Of a stretch of DNA of 64,000 bases, positions 54,616 through 63,527 are shown piece by piece. The translations under genes were made by a program, and so were the position numbers. Origin of the DNA: TMED78 sp036337035. Lineage in GTDB: Bacteria > Pseudomonadota > Gammaproteobacteria > Steroidobacterales > Rariloculaceae. The notes under the pieces are model-generated. The model was not told the DNA's origin and ran no database searches. It worked only from the letters and a program-made list of their open reading frames with translations. The stretch is taken from assembly GCA_036337035.1 (NCBI GenBank), contig JAYZFC010000007.1, positions 1 through 64,000 of the forward strand, written 5' to 3'. How positions within the stretch are numbered: the first letter of the stretch is position 1; each line of letters opens with the position of its first letter.

Positions 54616-55071
54616 ATGGAAAGTGTAAAATTAAAAATTCTTGATAAGCGTTTAGGAGATTCTATACCTCTTCCAGAGCTTGCTACTTCTGGCTCTGCTG
54701 GTGTAGATCTTAGAGCTTGTATTGATGCCCCTATTCAGTTATCTCCAGGTTCATCTGAGCTTATAAATACAGGTTTTGCTATTCATTTAGGTGACCCAAA
54801 TTTGGCTGCACTTATTCTTCCACGATCTGGTTTGGGACATAAGCATGGAATAGTTCTTGGTAACTTAGTGGGGTTGATAGATTCTGATTATCAGGGAGAG
54901 ATTTTAATTTCTTGTTGGAATAGGGGGGATAATAGCTTTGAAATATTACCTGGAGAAAGGATAGCTCAGTTAGTTATAGTTCCAGTTATTCAGCCTATAT
55001 TTGAAATTGTAGATTCATTTGAAGATAGTGATCGTGGATCTGGGGGCTTTGGACATACAGGCAGATCTTAA
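54616..55071 (+). CDS. dut: Deoxyuridine 5'-triphosphate nucleotidohydrolase
   Basis: dUTPase hydrolyses dUTP to keep uracil out of DNA. The 151-residue trimer-type protein has the five motifs: SGSAGVDLRA, PRSGLGHKHG, GLIDSDYQGEI, GERIAQLVI and the C-terminal GSGGFGHTGR. The coaBC-dut order is typical. Its TAA stop shares the TTAA at 55068-55071 with the convergent pyrE stop. Confidence 0.97.
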   Translation: MESVKLKILDKRLGDSIPLPELATSGSAGVDLRACIDAPIQLSPGSSELINTGFAIHLGDPNLAALILPRSGLGHKHGIVLGNLVGLIDSDYQGEILISCWNRGDNSFEILPGERIAQLVIVPVIQPIFEIVDSFEDSDRGSGGFGHTGRS

Positions 55072-55718
55072 TTATTAATCCCATACTTCTCTTTATAATC
55101 TATTATTTTAGAAGTAAATCTCTCAAGTTCTATATTTGATTCAACATGCTGTATAAGATCTGTTAGAGTAATTATTGATCTAACTTTTAAATTAAGCTCT
55201 TTCTCAATCTCCTTAACTGCCGAAGTATTTTTATCATTTGCAATTTCTTCACGATCTAAGGCAACTAAAACTCCTACTGGTTCAGCTCCACATGATTTAA
55301 TTAATTTAACACTTTCTTTAATAGCAGTACCTGCTGTTATAACATCATCAATAATTAGCACCTTACCACTTATAGGAGATCCAACTGATAATCCACCCTC
55401 TCCATGATCCTTTGTTTCTTTACGATTATAAGCAAAAGGAATATCAAAATTATGATTCCTTGATAATGCTAATGAAGTGATATTAACAAGTCCTATCCCT
55501 TTATATGCTGGACCAAAAAGCATATCAAAATCTATATCTAAATCTATTATTTTAGAGGCGTAACAATCAGCAAGCTTAGATAGTGATGAGCCATGGTAAA
55601 ACATTCCAGCATTAAAAAAATAGGGGCTTGTTCTACCTGATTTAAGCTTAAAGCTACCAAATTTTAAAGCACCATATTGAAGAGCTGACTTAATTAAATC
55701 TTTTTGATATTTTTCCAT
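55068..55718 (-). CDS. pyrE: Orotate phosphoribosyltransferase
   Basis: PyrE makes OMP from orotate and PRPP in pyrimidine synthesis. The 216-residue protein has LKSGRTSPYFFNAG, LFGPAYKGIGLV, AYNRKETKDHGEGG with the catalytic loop, and the PRPP motif VLIIDDVITAGTAIKES. It is divergent from the ExoIII-like gene across 91 bases, the arrangement seen for pyrE and crc in pseudomonads. Confidence 0.97.
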   Translation of the reverse strand: MEKYQKDLIKSALQYGALKFGSFKLKSGRTSPYFFNAGMFYHGSSLSKLADCYASKIIDLDIDFDMLFGPAYKGIGLVNITSLALSRNHNFDIPFAYNRKETKDHGEGGLSVGSPISGKVLIIDDVITAGTAIKESVKLIKSCGAEPVGVLVALDREEIANDKNTSAVKEIEKELNLKVRSIITLTDLIQHVESNIELERFTSKIIDYKEKYGINN

Positions 55719-55809
55719 TTAGCTACTTATTTATTTTTCTACTATAATACATTTTTTTTATATTTTTGTATGATTAAATAAGGGTATTATTTTTTTAAGG
55801 TAGCTTATT

Positions 55810-56592
55810 TTGAAGATAGTTAGTTTTAATGCCAATGGAATACGATCTGCTACAAGAAAGGGTTTTTTTGATTGGTTTGCTAGGCAGCGCGCTGATATTT
55901 TATGTATTCAGGAGCTGAAAGCTAAAACTCATCAAATTGATACAAAGCCTTTTATTAGAAATGGATATAGTCGCTATATTTTTGAGGCTGAAAAGCCTGG
56001 CTATAGTGGTGTTTGTATATACACCAGAATTAAACCAAAAAAAATTATATATGGTTTAGGGATCGAAGAGTTTGACAAGGAAGGAAGATATATTGAGACA
56101 AGATTTAATAATATTTCAGTATCAAGTGTTTATTTCCCTTCAGGATCTTCTGGAGAGGAAAGACAGGCGGCTAAATTTAGATTCTTGGATATTTTTAATT
56201 CTCATATTACTTCATTAGCTAAAACACAGCTTTCTTATATTTTTTGTGGGGATTTTAATATTGCGCATAAAAACATTGATCTTAAGAATTGGAGAGGAAA
56301 TAAGAAAAATTCTGGCTTTCTTCCAGAAGAAAGAGAGTGGATGACTAATATGATAGATAATTTAGGCTATGTAGATGCTTTTAGAAAAGTTAATAATAAA
56401 TCAGATGAATATACTTGGTGGTCAAATAGAGGAAAAGCTAGAGAAAAAAATGTTGGATGGAGAATCGATTATCAATTAGTTTCGCCAAGATTAGGGAGTA
56501 AGATAACTAAAGCTTCAGTTTACAGAAAACAACTTTTCTCTGACCATGCTCCATTAATAATTACTTATGATATTGACTCAAGAAATTTTTAG
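55810..56592 (+). CDS. ExoIII-family nuclease at the crc locus, catalytic residues intact
   Basis: The 260-residue protein is a second exodeoxyribonuclease III homologue. Position beside pyrE and local similarity (GLGIEEFDKEGRYIETRF, FLPEEREWMTNM, NVGWRIDYQLVSP) make it the likely counterpart of pseudomonad Crc. Unlike Crc, which has lost the nuclease residues, it keeps FNANGIR (Asn7), CIQELK (Glu35), CGDFNIAH (Asp148, Asn150) and SDHAPL (Asp245, His246), so it should be an active AP endonuclease. The start is TTG at 55810, with a TAG three codons upstream in frame and AAGG before it. Confidence 0.92.
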   Translation: MKIVSFNANGIRSATRKGFFDWFARQRADILCIQELKAKTHQIDTKPFIRNGYSRYIFEAEKPGYSGVCIYTRIKPKKIIYGLGIEEFDKEGRYIETRFNNISVSSVYFPSGSSGEERQAAKFRFLDIFNSHITSLAKTQLSYIFCGDFNIAHKNIDLKNWRGNKKNSGFLPEEREWMTNMIDNLGYVDAFRKVNNKSDEYTWWSNRGKAREKNVGWRIDYQLVSPRLGSKITKASVYRKQLFSDHAPLIITYDIDSRNF

Positions 56593-57830
56593 TTTTCCTT
56601 GTTCCAAGGAGCGACTATAAGAAGCAGCATCATTCCTGGCACTGCTGCTAGTGTACATATTATAAAGAATTCAAAATATCCGACAGAGTTTATAATATAG
56701 CCAGTACTTGCATTAGCAAATGTTCTAGGTATTACCATAATGCTTGTTAGTAGAGCAAATTGAGTAGCTGTAAAGCTTAAATTTGTTTGTTTTGCCATGA
56801 ATGCTGTTAATGCAACTGTTCCTAGGCTAACACCTAAGTATTCAAAGCTAACAACCGCAAACAATACTGGAATACTATTTCCTATTTTGGCAAGAATAGC
56901 AAAGCCTAGAATTGAAATAATTTGTACTAAACCAAATATCCATAATGCCCTATTTATTGAAAGTTTTAGCATTGCTAGACCTCCGATTATTGTTCCAACA
57001 ATAGAAGCCCATAATGCTGAAAATTTAGCTACGGTTCCTATTTCAGTGAGAGTAAATCCTAAGTCAATATAAAAAGGAGTGGCTAATGCTGTTGCCATAC
57101 TGTCACCAAGTTTATATAAAAGCATAAATATAATTATAGCTAAGGCATTTTTAACACCTCCTTTTCTAGAGAAGAACTCAAAAAAAGGTTCTATTATTGC
57201 TTCTTTAATTGAACCAGGTGCTATATTTTCTTCAGATGATTCAGGAATACAAAATGTTGTAATTATTCCTACTATCATGAAAGATCCAACAATAGGGTAG
57301 ACAGTAGACCAAGGTATAAAGTCAGACAGAATTAATGCTAAGGAACCAGGGATAAGTGAGGAAATCCGATATGCATTAATAAAAATAGAATTTCCTATTC
57401 CAAGCTCATCATCTTTTAATATTTCTCTTCTATATGCATCTAGCACAATGTCTTGAGTTGCGCTAAAAAAAGAAGTAGCAAAGACTAGCCATATAGCAAT
57501 TTGAATCTGTATAGAGGGGTTAATTAAGCCAAGAGAGCTTATTGAGGCTAATAACATAAACTGGCTTATAAGTGACCAACCTCTCCTTCTTCCTAGAAAA
57601 GGAAGTTTGTAGCGATCAAGAAGAGGCGCCCATATAAATTTCCAAGCATATGGAATCATGACTAAATTAAATAGTCCTATTGTGGCTAAGTCTATCCCTT
57701 CACTTCTGAGCCAGGCTGGGACAAGCTGTATAAGGACATATAATGGCATTCCACTAGAGAAGCCTTGAAAAATGCAAATAAGCATTTTTCTATTTAATAA
57801 AATCTCTTTCCAGTCTCTAGTATTAGTCAA
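56589..57830 (-). CDS. ampG: AmpG-like MFS muropeptide permease
   Basis: AmpG imports GlcNAc-anhydromuropeptides for cell-wall recycling. The 413-residue protein has about twelve membrane helices, with FQGFSSGMPLYVLIQLVPAWL, the PYAWKFIWAPLLDRYKLPFLGRRRGW block (broken here into APLLDRY and GRRRGW as key parts), SATQDIVLDAYRRE and FMAKQTNLSFTATQFALLTS. It starts with TTG at 57830. Its stop shares TTAG (56589-56592) with the stop of the convergent nuclease gene. The exact substrate is inferred from family. Confidence 0.9.
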   Translation of the reverse strand: MTNTRDWKEILLNRKMLICIFQGFSSGMPLYVLIQLVPAWLRSEGIDLATIGLFNLVMIPYAWKFIWAPLLDRYKLPFLGRRRGWSLISQFMLLASISSLGLINPSIQIQIAIWLVFATSFFSATQDIVLDAYRREILKDDELGIGNSIFINAYRISSLIPGSLALILSDFIPWSTVYPIVGSFMIVGIITTFCIPESSEENIAPGSIKEAIIEPFFEFFSRKGGVKNALAIIIFMLLYKLGDSMATALATPFYIDLGFTLTEIGTVAKFSALWASIVGTIIGGLAMLKLSINRALWIFGLVQIISILGFAILAKIGNSIPVLFAVVSFEYLGVSLGTVALTAFMAKQTNLSFTATQFALLTSIMVIPRTFANASTGYIINSVGYFEFFIICTLAAVPGMMLLLIVAPWNKEN

Positions 57831-57890
57831 TTTTTTTTCTTATTTTTTTAAATGTCAGTTAAAATCTTAATCTAAGGAAGATACTTAAAA

Positions 57891-58280
57891 ATGACAGATA
57901 AAGATACTATAAATCAAGCTATTCATCTTTGCTCCATAGAAGATATCTCAGATTTAGGCTGCAAAGAGTTTATTTGGGATAGTATGGGATGGCCAATGAG
58001 TTTTTTTATTATAAGAAGAGGCCTTGATTATTTTTGTTACTTAAATACATGTCCTCATGCTGGTCATCCATTAAATATTCTGCCTGATGATTTTCTAACA
58101 GCAGATAAAAATCTTATCATATGTCAATCTCATGGAGCTAAATTTAAGATTAGTGATGGACTATGTGTTTCTGGTCCTTGCTCGGGTTCTATGCTTCGAA
58201 AAATGCCTCTTCAAATAGCAAATGGTCAGATATCTATCGAGCTATCAAGCTTACAAAAAACTTTTGAATCCTTAAACTAA
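57891..58280 (+). CDS. Rieske-type [2Fe-2S] protein
   Basis: The 129-residue soluble protein holds a Rieske cluster through CPHAGHP and CQSHGAKF (Cys-x-His and Cys-x-x-His), 31 residues or so apart in the usual order. It has no membrane anchor and no fused oxygenase domain, so it is probably a small electron carrier for an oxygenase or other partner not in the window. It is divergent from ampG across 60 bases and its stop shares CTAA with trmB. Confidence 0.88.
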   Translation: MTDKDTINQAIHLCSIEDISDLGCKEFIWDSMGWPMSFFIIRRGLDYFCYLNTCPHAGHPLNILPDDFLTADKNLIICQSHGAKFKISDGLCVSGPCSGSMLRKMPLQIANGQISIELSSLQKTFESLN

Positions 58281-58945
58281 ATTTCATTTTTTTTGTATTC
58301 AATATCTTGTATTTTATAGCCTAGTTTTTCCCCTCTTTTTTCAAATTTAGTTTCTGGCCTATGAGATGGTTGATTAATTTTTAAAAAATTATCATATTGC
58401 AACATTAGTTCCTGAATATGTTGAGCATAATTATCCCAGTCAGTAGAGATATGCAAATTCCCATCTTTTTTTAATACCCTTGATACAAGTTTAATAAAAT
58501 TATGTGTAATTATCCTCCTCTTATGATGTCTCTTTTTTGGCCATGGATCTGGAAAAAAAAGATTAATGCCTGCAATTGTTTCGTCTTCTATCATATCTCT
58601 TATAACTTCAATAGCATCTCCATTAATAATCCTGATATTTTCAATTTTTAGTTTTTTTATTGATAGTAATAACTTACCTATGCCAGGTGAATGAACCTCA
58701 ATTCCTAGGAAATTTTTGTTAGGATTTCTTGTAGATAGATCTATTAATTCTTTTCCATCACCGAAGCCAATATTAATAAAAATAGGAGATTGTTTATTGA
58801 AGTATTTTTGTAGATTTATACGTTTTTCTGATTTTTTAATACCGTATAATGGCATCAGCGTCTCAATAGCCTTTTTTTGGCCTTCAGTTATCCTACCCGG
58901 TCTCAGGATATAGCTTTTGATTTCCCTAAAAAGTTGTTTATTCAT
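58277..58945 (-). CDS. trmB: tRNA (guanine46-N7)-methyltransferase
   Basis: TrmB makes m7G46 in the tRNA variable loop. The 222-residue protein has an RPGRITEGQKKAIE N-terminus, the SAM motif FINIGFGDGKELI, NFLGIEVHSPGIGKLL, the INLFFPDPWPKKRHHKRR catalytic block and FEKRGEKLGYKI. Complete. Its TAG stop overlaps the stop of the Rieske gene. Confidence 0.96.
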   Translation of the reverse strand: MNKQLFREIKSYILRPGRITEGQKKAIETLMPLYGIKKSEKRINLQKYFNKQSPIFINIGFGDGKELIDLSTRNPNKNFLGIEVHSPGIGKLLLSIKKLKIENIRIINGDAIEVIRDMIEDETIAGINLFFPDPWPKKRHHKRRIITHNFIKLVSRVLKKDGNLHISTDWDNYAQHIQELMLQYDNFLKINQPSHRPETKFEKRGEKLGYKIQDIEYKKNEI

Positions 58946-59182
58946 AGATAAATTGTATTTCTAAATTATTATAAATATTAAAAGCTTATTGCTCAAATTA
59001 GTCTAGAAGGTTAAAGTTTATATTTATTATAGGTTATTTATTAATTGGATGGCTAAATACATTGAAGATAATAATTAATCCAATTAGGACACCTTTTTTG
59101 AGAAGGCTTTTAACTTTTTAGGGAGCAGATGCTAATGCTGGTATTGCGTATAAGGCAATGTGCCTAACTTGGAGATAGATAT
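58946..59182. other. 237-base intergenic region before the FkbM gene
   Basis: No complete gene is visible. One frame (about 59002-59121) reads as a short hydrophobic peptide with an arginine-rich end but lacks any usual start codon. A 5-base hairpin (AGGCA/TGCCT) lies near 59152-59164, and GGAG at 59170-59173 is the ribosome binding site of the FkbM gene. Confidence 0.4.
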
Positions 59183-59995
59183 TTGAAAGTGCCCATATTT
59201 ATGCAAAAAAATTTACTTTTTAATCTCTTAAAAAAGAAAATAAGATCTAGCACACTAAGAAAAAAGATTAAATCTAGTAGAACTTATTGGCATATAAAAC
59301 TTTTTCTTAAGAGGATTTCTGGACAAGAAATATGGGAAAGTAGAGATATAGATCTTACGTATGCAGGCCAAGGTTCTGCTGGATGGAATTATTACAAAAA
59401 GGAGATCAATGCTGATTCCATTATATATGTCTTTGGTATTGGCGATAATATTGATTTTGAAATAGATTTAATGAAAGAAACGCAATCAAAAGTTTTTGCT
59501 TTTGATCCAACTCCTTATTCTATTTCCTGGCTTAAATCTATAGAGATTTCCAAGAAATTTATTTTTCATCCTTGGGCCCTTTCTGGTAGTGATGGATTAT
59601 TAACTCTTTATCCAAGGATCGATAACAAGGGTAGGAGCTCTAAAGATATGTGGACTTTAGATAAAACACAGTCAGATGGTAAAAACTTTATAGAGGTACC
59701 CGCTTATTCAGTCAAAACAATTCTAAAGAAATTAGAACACAGAGGAATAGATCTTCTAAAGCTTGACATAGAAGGAGCTGAATATGAATCAATAAGGTTT
59801 ATGTTGGATAGTAATATATATCCAAAACAGATACTTGTGGAATTTCATCATAGATTTATTGGTATTGGAAAAACGAAAACAATAGAGTGTATAGAATTAT
59901 TAAGAAGTTTTGGTTATAAGATTTTTTGTATATCTCAAACAGGAAGGGAATTTAGTTTTATTAGAGGAAATTATAATAATGAATCAATTCGATAA
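59183..59995 (+). CDS. FkbM family methyltransferase
   Basis: The 270-residue protein has the FkbM fold: SIIYVFGIGDNIDFEIDLM as the SAM-binding start, VFAFDPTPYSISWLKS, and the LKLDIEGAEYESIRFML motif typical of the family, which O-methylates sugars or small acceptors. The N-terminal 60 residues are strongly basic. The start is TTG at 59183 with GGAG 9 bases upstream; the in-frame ATG at 59201 is an alternative. The acceptor is unknown. Its end overlaps a very small membrane ORF. Confidence 0.82.
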   Translation: MKVPIFMQKNLLFNLLKKKIRSSTLRKKIKSSRTYWHIKLFLKRISGQEIWESRDIDLTYAGQGSAGWNYYKKEINADSIIYVFGIGDNIDFEIDLMKETQSKVFAFDPTPYSISWLKSIEISKKFIFHPWALSGSDGLLTLYPRIDNKGRSSKDMWTLDKTQSDGKNFIEVPAYSVKTILKKLEHRGIDLLKLDIEGAEYESIRFMLDSNIYPKQILVEFHHRFIGIGKTKTIECIELLRSFGYKIFCISQTGREFSFIRGNYNNESIR

Positions 59996-60065
59996 ATTTT
60001 TGCTCGCTGTTGTAGCGATAGGTTTAATAATAACAATCATCTTGATGTTTATTGGTGTGTCTTAG
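59979..60065 (+). CDS. Possible 28-residue single-helix membrane peptide
   Basis: An ATG frame of 28 codons encodes MNQFDKFLLAVVAIGLIITI followed by ILMFIGVS: a polar start and then one continuous membrane helix. GAGGAA lies 9 bases before the ATG, a better ribosome binding site than most genes here have. It overlaps the FkbM gene end by 17 bases and ends 13 bases before the mutY ATG, filling what would otherwise be a gap. I recognise no family; chance cannot be excluded at this size. Confidence 0.45.
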   Translation: MNQFDKFLLAVVAIGLIITIILMFIGVS

Positions 60066-60078
60066 ATTAATTATATTG

Positions 60079-61119
60079 ATGAATAAGCCTTTCACAAATA
60101 AAATTTTGACTTGGTATGATGTTAATGGCAGAAAAGACCTTCCTTGGAAAATTAATCCAAGCCCTTACTCAATATGGATTTCTGAAGTTATGTTGCAGCA
60201 AACTCAAGTTGTAACGGTTATACCTTATTTTTTAAAATTTATGGATAGATTTCCTTCTATAGATGTACTTGCTAGATCTCAATTAGATGAAGTATTGGGT
60301 TATTGGTCAGGTCTAGGTTATTATGCAAGAGCTAGAAATATCTATAGAGCATCAAGAATTTTATATCTAGATAATAAGTCTATCTTTCCTAATTCCTATG
60401 ATGAGATTATTAAATTGCCAGGTATAGGAAGATCCACAGCTGGAGCAATACTTGCTCTTGCTTATAAAAAAAAATTTAGTATTTTAGATGGTAATGTAAA
60501 GAGAGTTCTTTCTAGATATTATAGAGTTAAAGGAACGCTGGAAAAAGCCTCAATACAAAAAAAACTTTGGGATTTATCTGATATAAATACTCCAACAAAG
60601 AGTATAGCTAAATATACTCAAGGTATAATGGATTTAGGAGCAACTATTTGTTCCAGATCTAAACCAAAGTGTAATTTATGTCCTTTATCAATTAATTGCC
60701 TTGCCCGTATTTATCATGAACAAGATTTATTGCCTAGTAAGAAATTAAGACAAAAAAAGAAAAAGAAGGATATAAATCTTGTTGTTATTATTGATAATGA
60801 GAAATCTATCTTATTAGAAAAAAGACAAGAGAGAGGTATTTGGGGAGGTTTATATAGTTTTCCTGAGATACTTGATGGACAGACCTGCACTTCATGGGTA
60901 AAAGAAAAGCTTGGAATTAATATAAATAGAATTGACAAGCTTCCACCTATAAGACACTCTTTAACACATTATGACTTATTGATTAAACCAAATAAGATTA
61001 AGCTTGATTCAAGATTGCCTGAAACAAAAAATGATGAACAATTGTATTGGCACAAGGTACCAGTTGATAATAATATCGGTATAGCTAAACCAATTTCTAG
61101 TTTGATAAATAATTTATAA
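60079..61119 (+). CDS. mutY: A/G-specific adenine DNA glycosylase
   Basis: MutY removes adenine paired with 8-oxoguanine. From the ATG at 60079 it has 346 residues. It shows DLPWKINPSPYSIWISEVMLQQTQV with the catalytic Glu in SEVMLQQTQV, the helix-hairpin-helix LPGIGRSTAGAILALAY, LDGNVKRVLSRYY with the catalytic Asp region, the 4Fe-4S site C-x6-C-x2-C-x5-C (CSRSKPKCNLCPLSINC), and a NUDIX-like C-terminal domain (ERGIWGGLYSFPE). A frame extension to 60052 would start at GTG inside the preceding small ORF and is not preferred. yggX follows. Confidence 0.96.
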   Translation: MNKPFTNKILTWYDVNGRKDLPWKINPSPYSIWISEVMLQQTQVVTVIPYFLKFMDRFPSIDVLARSQLDEVLGYWSGLGYYARARNIYRASRILYLDNKSIFPNSYDEIIKLPGIGRSTAGAILALAYKKKFSILDGNVKRVLSRYYRVKGTLEKASIQKKLWDLSDINTPTKSIAKYTQGIMDLGATICSRSKPKCNLCPLSINCLARIYHEQDLLPSKKLRQKKKKKDINLVVIIDNEKSILLEKRQERGIWGGLYSFPEILDGQTCTSWVKEKLGININRIDKLPPIRHSLTHYDLLIKPNKIKLDSRLPETKNDEQLYWHKVPVDNNIGIAKPISSLINNL

Positions 61120-61131
61120 GGAAATAATTTT

Positions 61132-61401
61132 ATGAGTAGAAAAATACAGTGTGTTCTTTTAGGAGAAGAGCTCGAAGGTCTAGATGAGCCAACTTATCCT
61201 GGTGAGTTAGGTAAGAGAATATTTGCTAATGTCTCTAAATTAGCTTGGGATAAATGGTTAGGACACCAGACTATGCTTATTAATGAATATCGTCTCACTC
61301 CTATTGATCCTAAAGCAAGGGAATATTTAGAAAAAGAAATGGAAAAGTTTTTTTTCGGTGGAGGATCTGAGTCTCCACCAGAATTTAGTGAAAAAAAATA
61401 A
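61132..61401 (+). CDS. yggX: YggX family oxidative damage protection / Fe(II) trafficking protein
   Basis: YggX protects iron-sulfur proteins and DNA during oxidative stress and may move iron. The 89-residue protein has the conserved Cys7 in KIQCVLLGEE, PGELGKRIFANVSKLAWDKW and LINEYRLTPIDPKAREYLEKEM. The mutY-yggX pair is a standard gammaproteobacterial operon, consistent with MutY carrying a 4Fe-4S cluster. Confidence 0.96.
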   Translation: MSRKIQCVLLGEELEGLDEPTYPGELGKRIFANVSKLAWDKWLGHQTMLINEYRLTPIDPKAREYLEKEMEKFFFGGGSESPPEFSEKK

Positions 61402-61403
61402 AT

Positions 61404-63347
61404 TTATATTTTGTTTTTAATTAGCTCATCAACTACATTTGGGTCAGCAAGTGTTGAGATATCTCCTAAATTCTCATAGTCATCATTAGCAATCTTTCTT
61501 AATATTCTTCTCATAATCTTTCCTGAACGAGTTTTAGGAAGTCCTGGAGCCCATTGAATTTTATCAGGAGTAGCTATTGGTCCAATTTCTTTTCTTACCC
61601 ATTTAATTAATTCTTCTTTGAGAGATTCTGAGGGTTCTAGGCCTGAAACTAATGTAACATAAGCATAAATAGCTTGACCTTTTATTTCATGATTGAAGCC
61701 TACAACTGCAGATTCAGCAATTTTTTTATGAGAAACTAATGCACTTTCAACTTCTGCTGATCCTATTCTATGTCCTGAGATATTAATTACATCATCAACT
61801 CTCCCAGTGATCCAGTAGTATCCATCTTTATCTCTATATGCCCCATCACCAGAAAAATATTTTCCAGGAAACTGACTAAAATAAGTTTCATAGAATCTTT
61901 TATGATCACCATAGACAGTTCTCATTTGGCCAGGCCAGCTATCTAGTAATACCAGATTACCAGAACATTCCCCTTCCAGGATATTTCCTTCGTCGTCTAC
62001 TATAGCTGGTTGAACACCAAAGAAAGGAAGGGTTGCTGAACCAGGTTTTAAAGATGTAGATCCGGGTAAAGGAGTAATTAATATACCGCCGGTTTCAGTT
62101 TGCCACCAGGTATCTACAATAGGACAATTTTTTTCGCCAACAATATCATAATACCACTGCCATGCTTCTGGATTTATTGGTTCACCAACAGTGCCTAGAA
62201 TTTTTAGACTTTTTCTTGAAGTCTTATTGACTGGTTGATTTCCTTCCCTCATTAATGCTCTGATAGCTGTAGGGGCTGTATAAAATATATTAACTTTATG
62301 TTTATCAATTACTTCCCAAAATCGACTCGCAGAAGGATAATTGGGTACGCCTTCAAACATTAGGGTGGTAGCACCATTGGCTAAAGGCCCATAGACGATG
62401 TAGCTATGACCGGTAACCCAACCAACATCAGCAGTACACCAATAAATATCTTCATCATGATAGTTAAAGACATATTTATGGGTTATAGAGGCGTAGAGTA
62501 AATACCCAGCTGTAGTATGAAGAACACCTTTTGGTTTTCCAGTAGATCCTGATGTGTATAAAATAAAAAGTGGATCTTCAGAACTCATTTTTTCGATTGG
62601 ACAATTGATTTCTTGAATTTTAAGTAATTCGTGATACCAGTTATCTCTATTACTTTGCCAGTTAATATTGCCAGCTGAATGTTGAACTACTAATACCTTA
62701 GTTGGTGGATAATTTTCTGGTAATGCTTCGATAGCATCATCAACATTTTTTTTAAGTGGAATTTTTTTATTACCTCTTACACCTTCATCTGCAGTGATAA
62801 TAAAGTTAGACTCACAGTCCTCTATTCTTCCTCTAAGAGCTTCTGGGGAAAACCCACCAAATACTACTGAATGTATGGCTCCTATTCTTGCACATGCTAA
62901 CATTGATATTGTTGCTTCAGGAATCATCGGGAGATATATTGTTACTCTATCGCCCTTTTTTACACCTAAGCTTTTTAATCCATTAGCTAACTTACAGACT
63001 TCCTCATAAAGCTCCTGGTATGTTATTTTTTTATCATTATTAGGATTGTCACCTTCCCAGATGATTGCTATTTTTTCAGATTTATTCGCTAGGTGCCTAT
63101 CTAGACAGTTATAGCATGCATTTATAACGCCATCAGCAAACCAATTAATTTTCAAACTATTCTTTTCATAAGATACATTTTTAATTTCACTATATGGCTG
63201 TATCCAAGATAATTCTTTTGCTTTTTCACCCCAGAAAGAGTCTGGATCCCTAATTGATTCTTTATATATAGATTGGTATTTTTCTATATCAAAATAGTTA
63301 TCCCCTGAAGCAGATTTTTGTGGATGATAGATTTTTTCTTTGCTCAT
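61404..63347 (-). CDS. acs: Acetyl-coenzyme A synthetase
   Basis: Acs turns acetate, ATP and CoA into acetyl-CoA. The 647-residue protein has PMIPEATISMLACARIGAIH, the AMP-binding loop LYTSGSTGKPKGVLHTTAGY, ADVGWVTGHSYIVYGPL, DTWWQTETGGILITP, GRVDDVINISGHRIGSAEVE and the C-terminal PKTRSGKIMRRIL with the catalytic, acetylation-sensitive Lys. It is complete and convergent with yggX, with only 2 bases between the stops. Confidence 0.98.
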   Translation of the reverse strand: MSKEKIYHPQKSASGDNYFDIEKYQSIYKESIRDPDSFWGEKAKELSWIQPYSEIKNVSYEKNSLKINWFADGVINACYNCLDRHLANKSEKIAIIWEGDNPNNDKKITYQELYEEVCKLANGLKSLGVKKGDRVTIYLPMIPEATISMLACARIGAIHSVVFGGFSPEALRGRIEDCESNFIITADEGVRGNKKIPLKKNVDDAIEALPENYPPTKVLVVQHSAGNINWQSNRDNWYHELLKIQEINCPIEKMSSEDPLFILYTSGSTGKPKGVLHTTAGYLLYASITHKYVFNYHDEDIYWCTADVGWVTGHSYIVYGPLANGATTLMFEGVPNYPSASRFWEVIDKHKVNIFYTAPTAIRALMREGNQPVNKTSRKSLKILGTVGEPINPEAWQWYYDIVGEKNCPIVDTWWQTETGGILITPLPGSTSLKPGSATLPFFGVQPAIVDDEGNILEGECSGNLVLLDSWPGQMRTVYGDHKRFYETYFSQFPGKYFSGDGAYRDKDGYYWITGRVDDVINISGHRIGSAEVESALVSHKKIAESAVVGFNHEIKGQAIYAYVTLVSGLEPSESLKEELIKWVRKEIGPIATPDKIQWAPGLPKTRSGKIMRRILRKIANDDYENLGDISTLADPNVVDELIKNKI

Positions 63348-63451
63348 ATTATGATAAGTTTATATTATTATTTTTTATATTTCATAGCGGAAAATATACT
63401 TTGCATTGAGATCAGAGCAGATAAAGCTCATAATAGTCAACTTTCTATAGA

Positions 63452-63527
<76 letters not shown>

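Noticed and set aside
59002..59121. Short hydrophobic frame ending in an arginine-rich segment
   Set aside because: It has no ATG, GTG or TTG at a useful position before the hydrophobic part and no ribosome binding site.
60052..60078. Upstream GTG start for mutY
   Set aside because: It would fall inside the small ORF and add residues absent from MutY; the ATG at 60079 matches the family.
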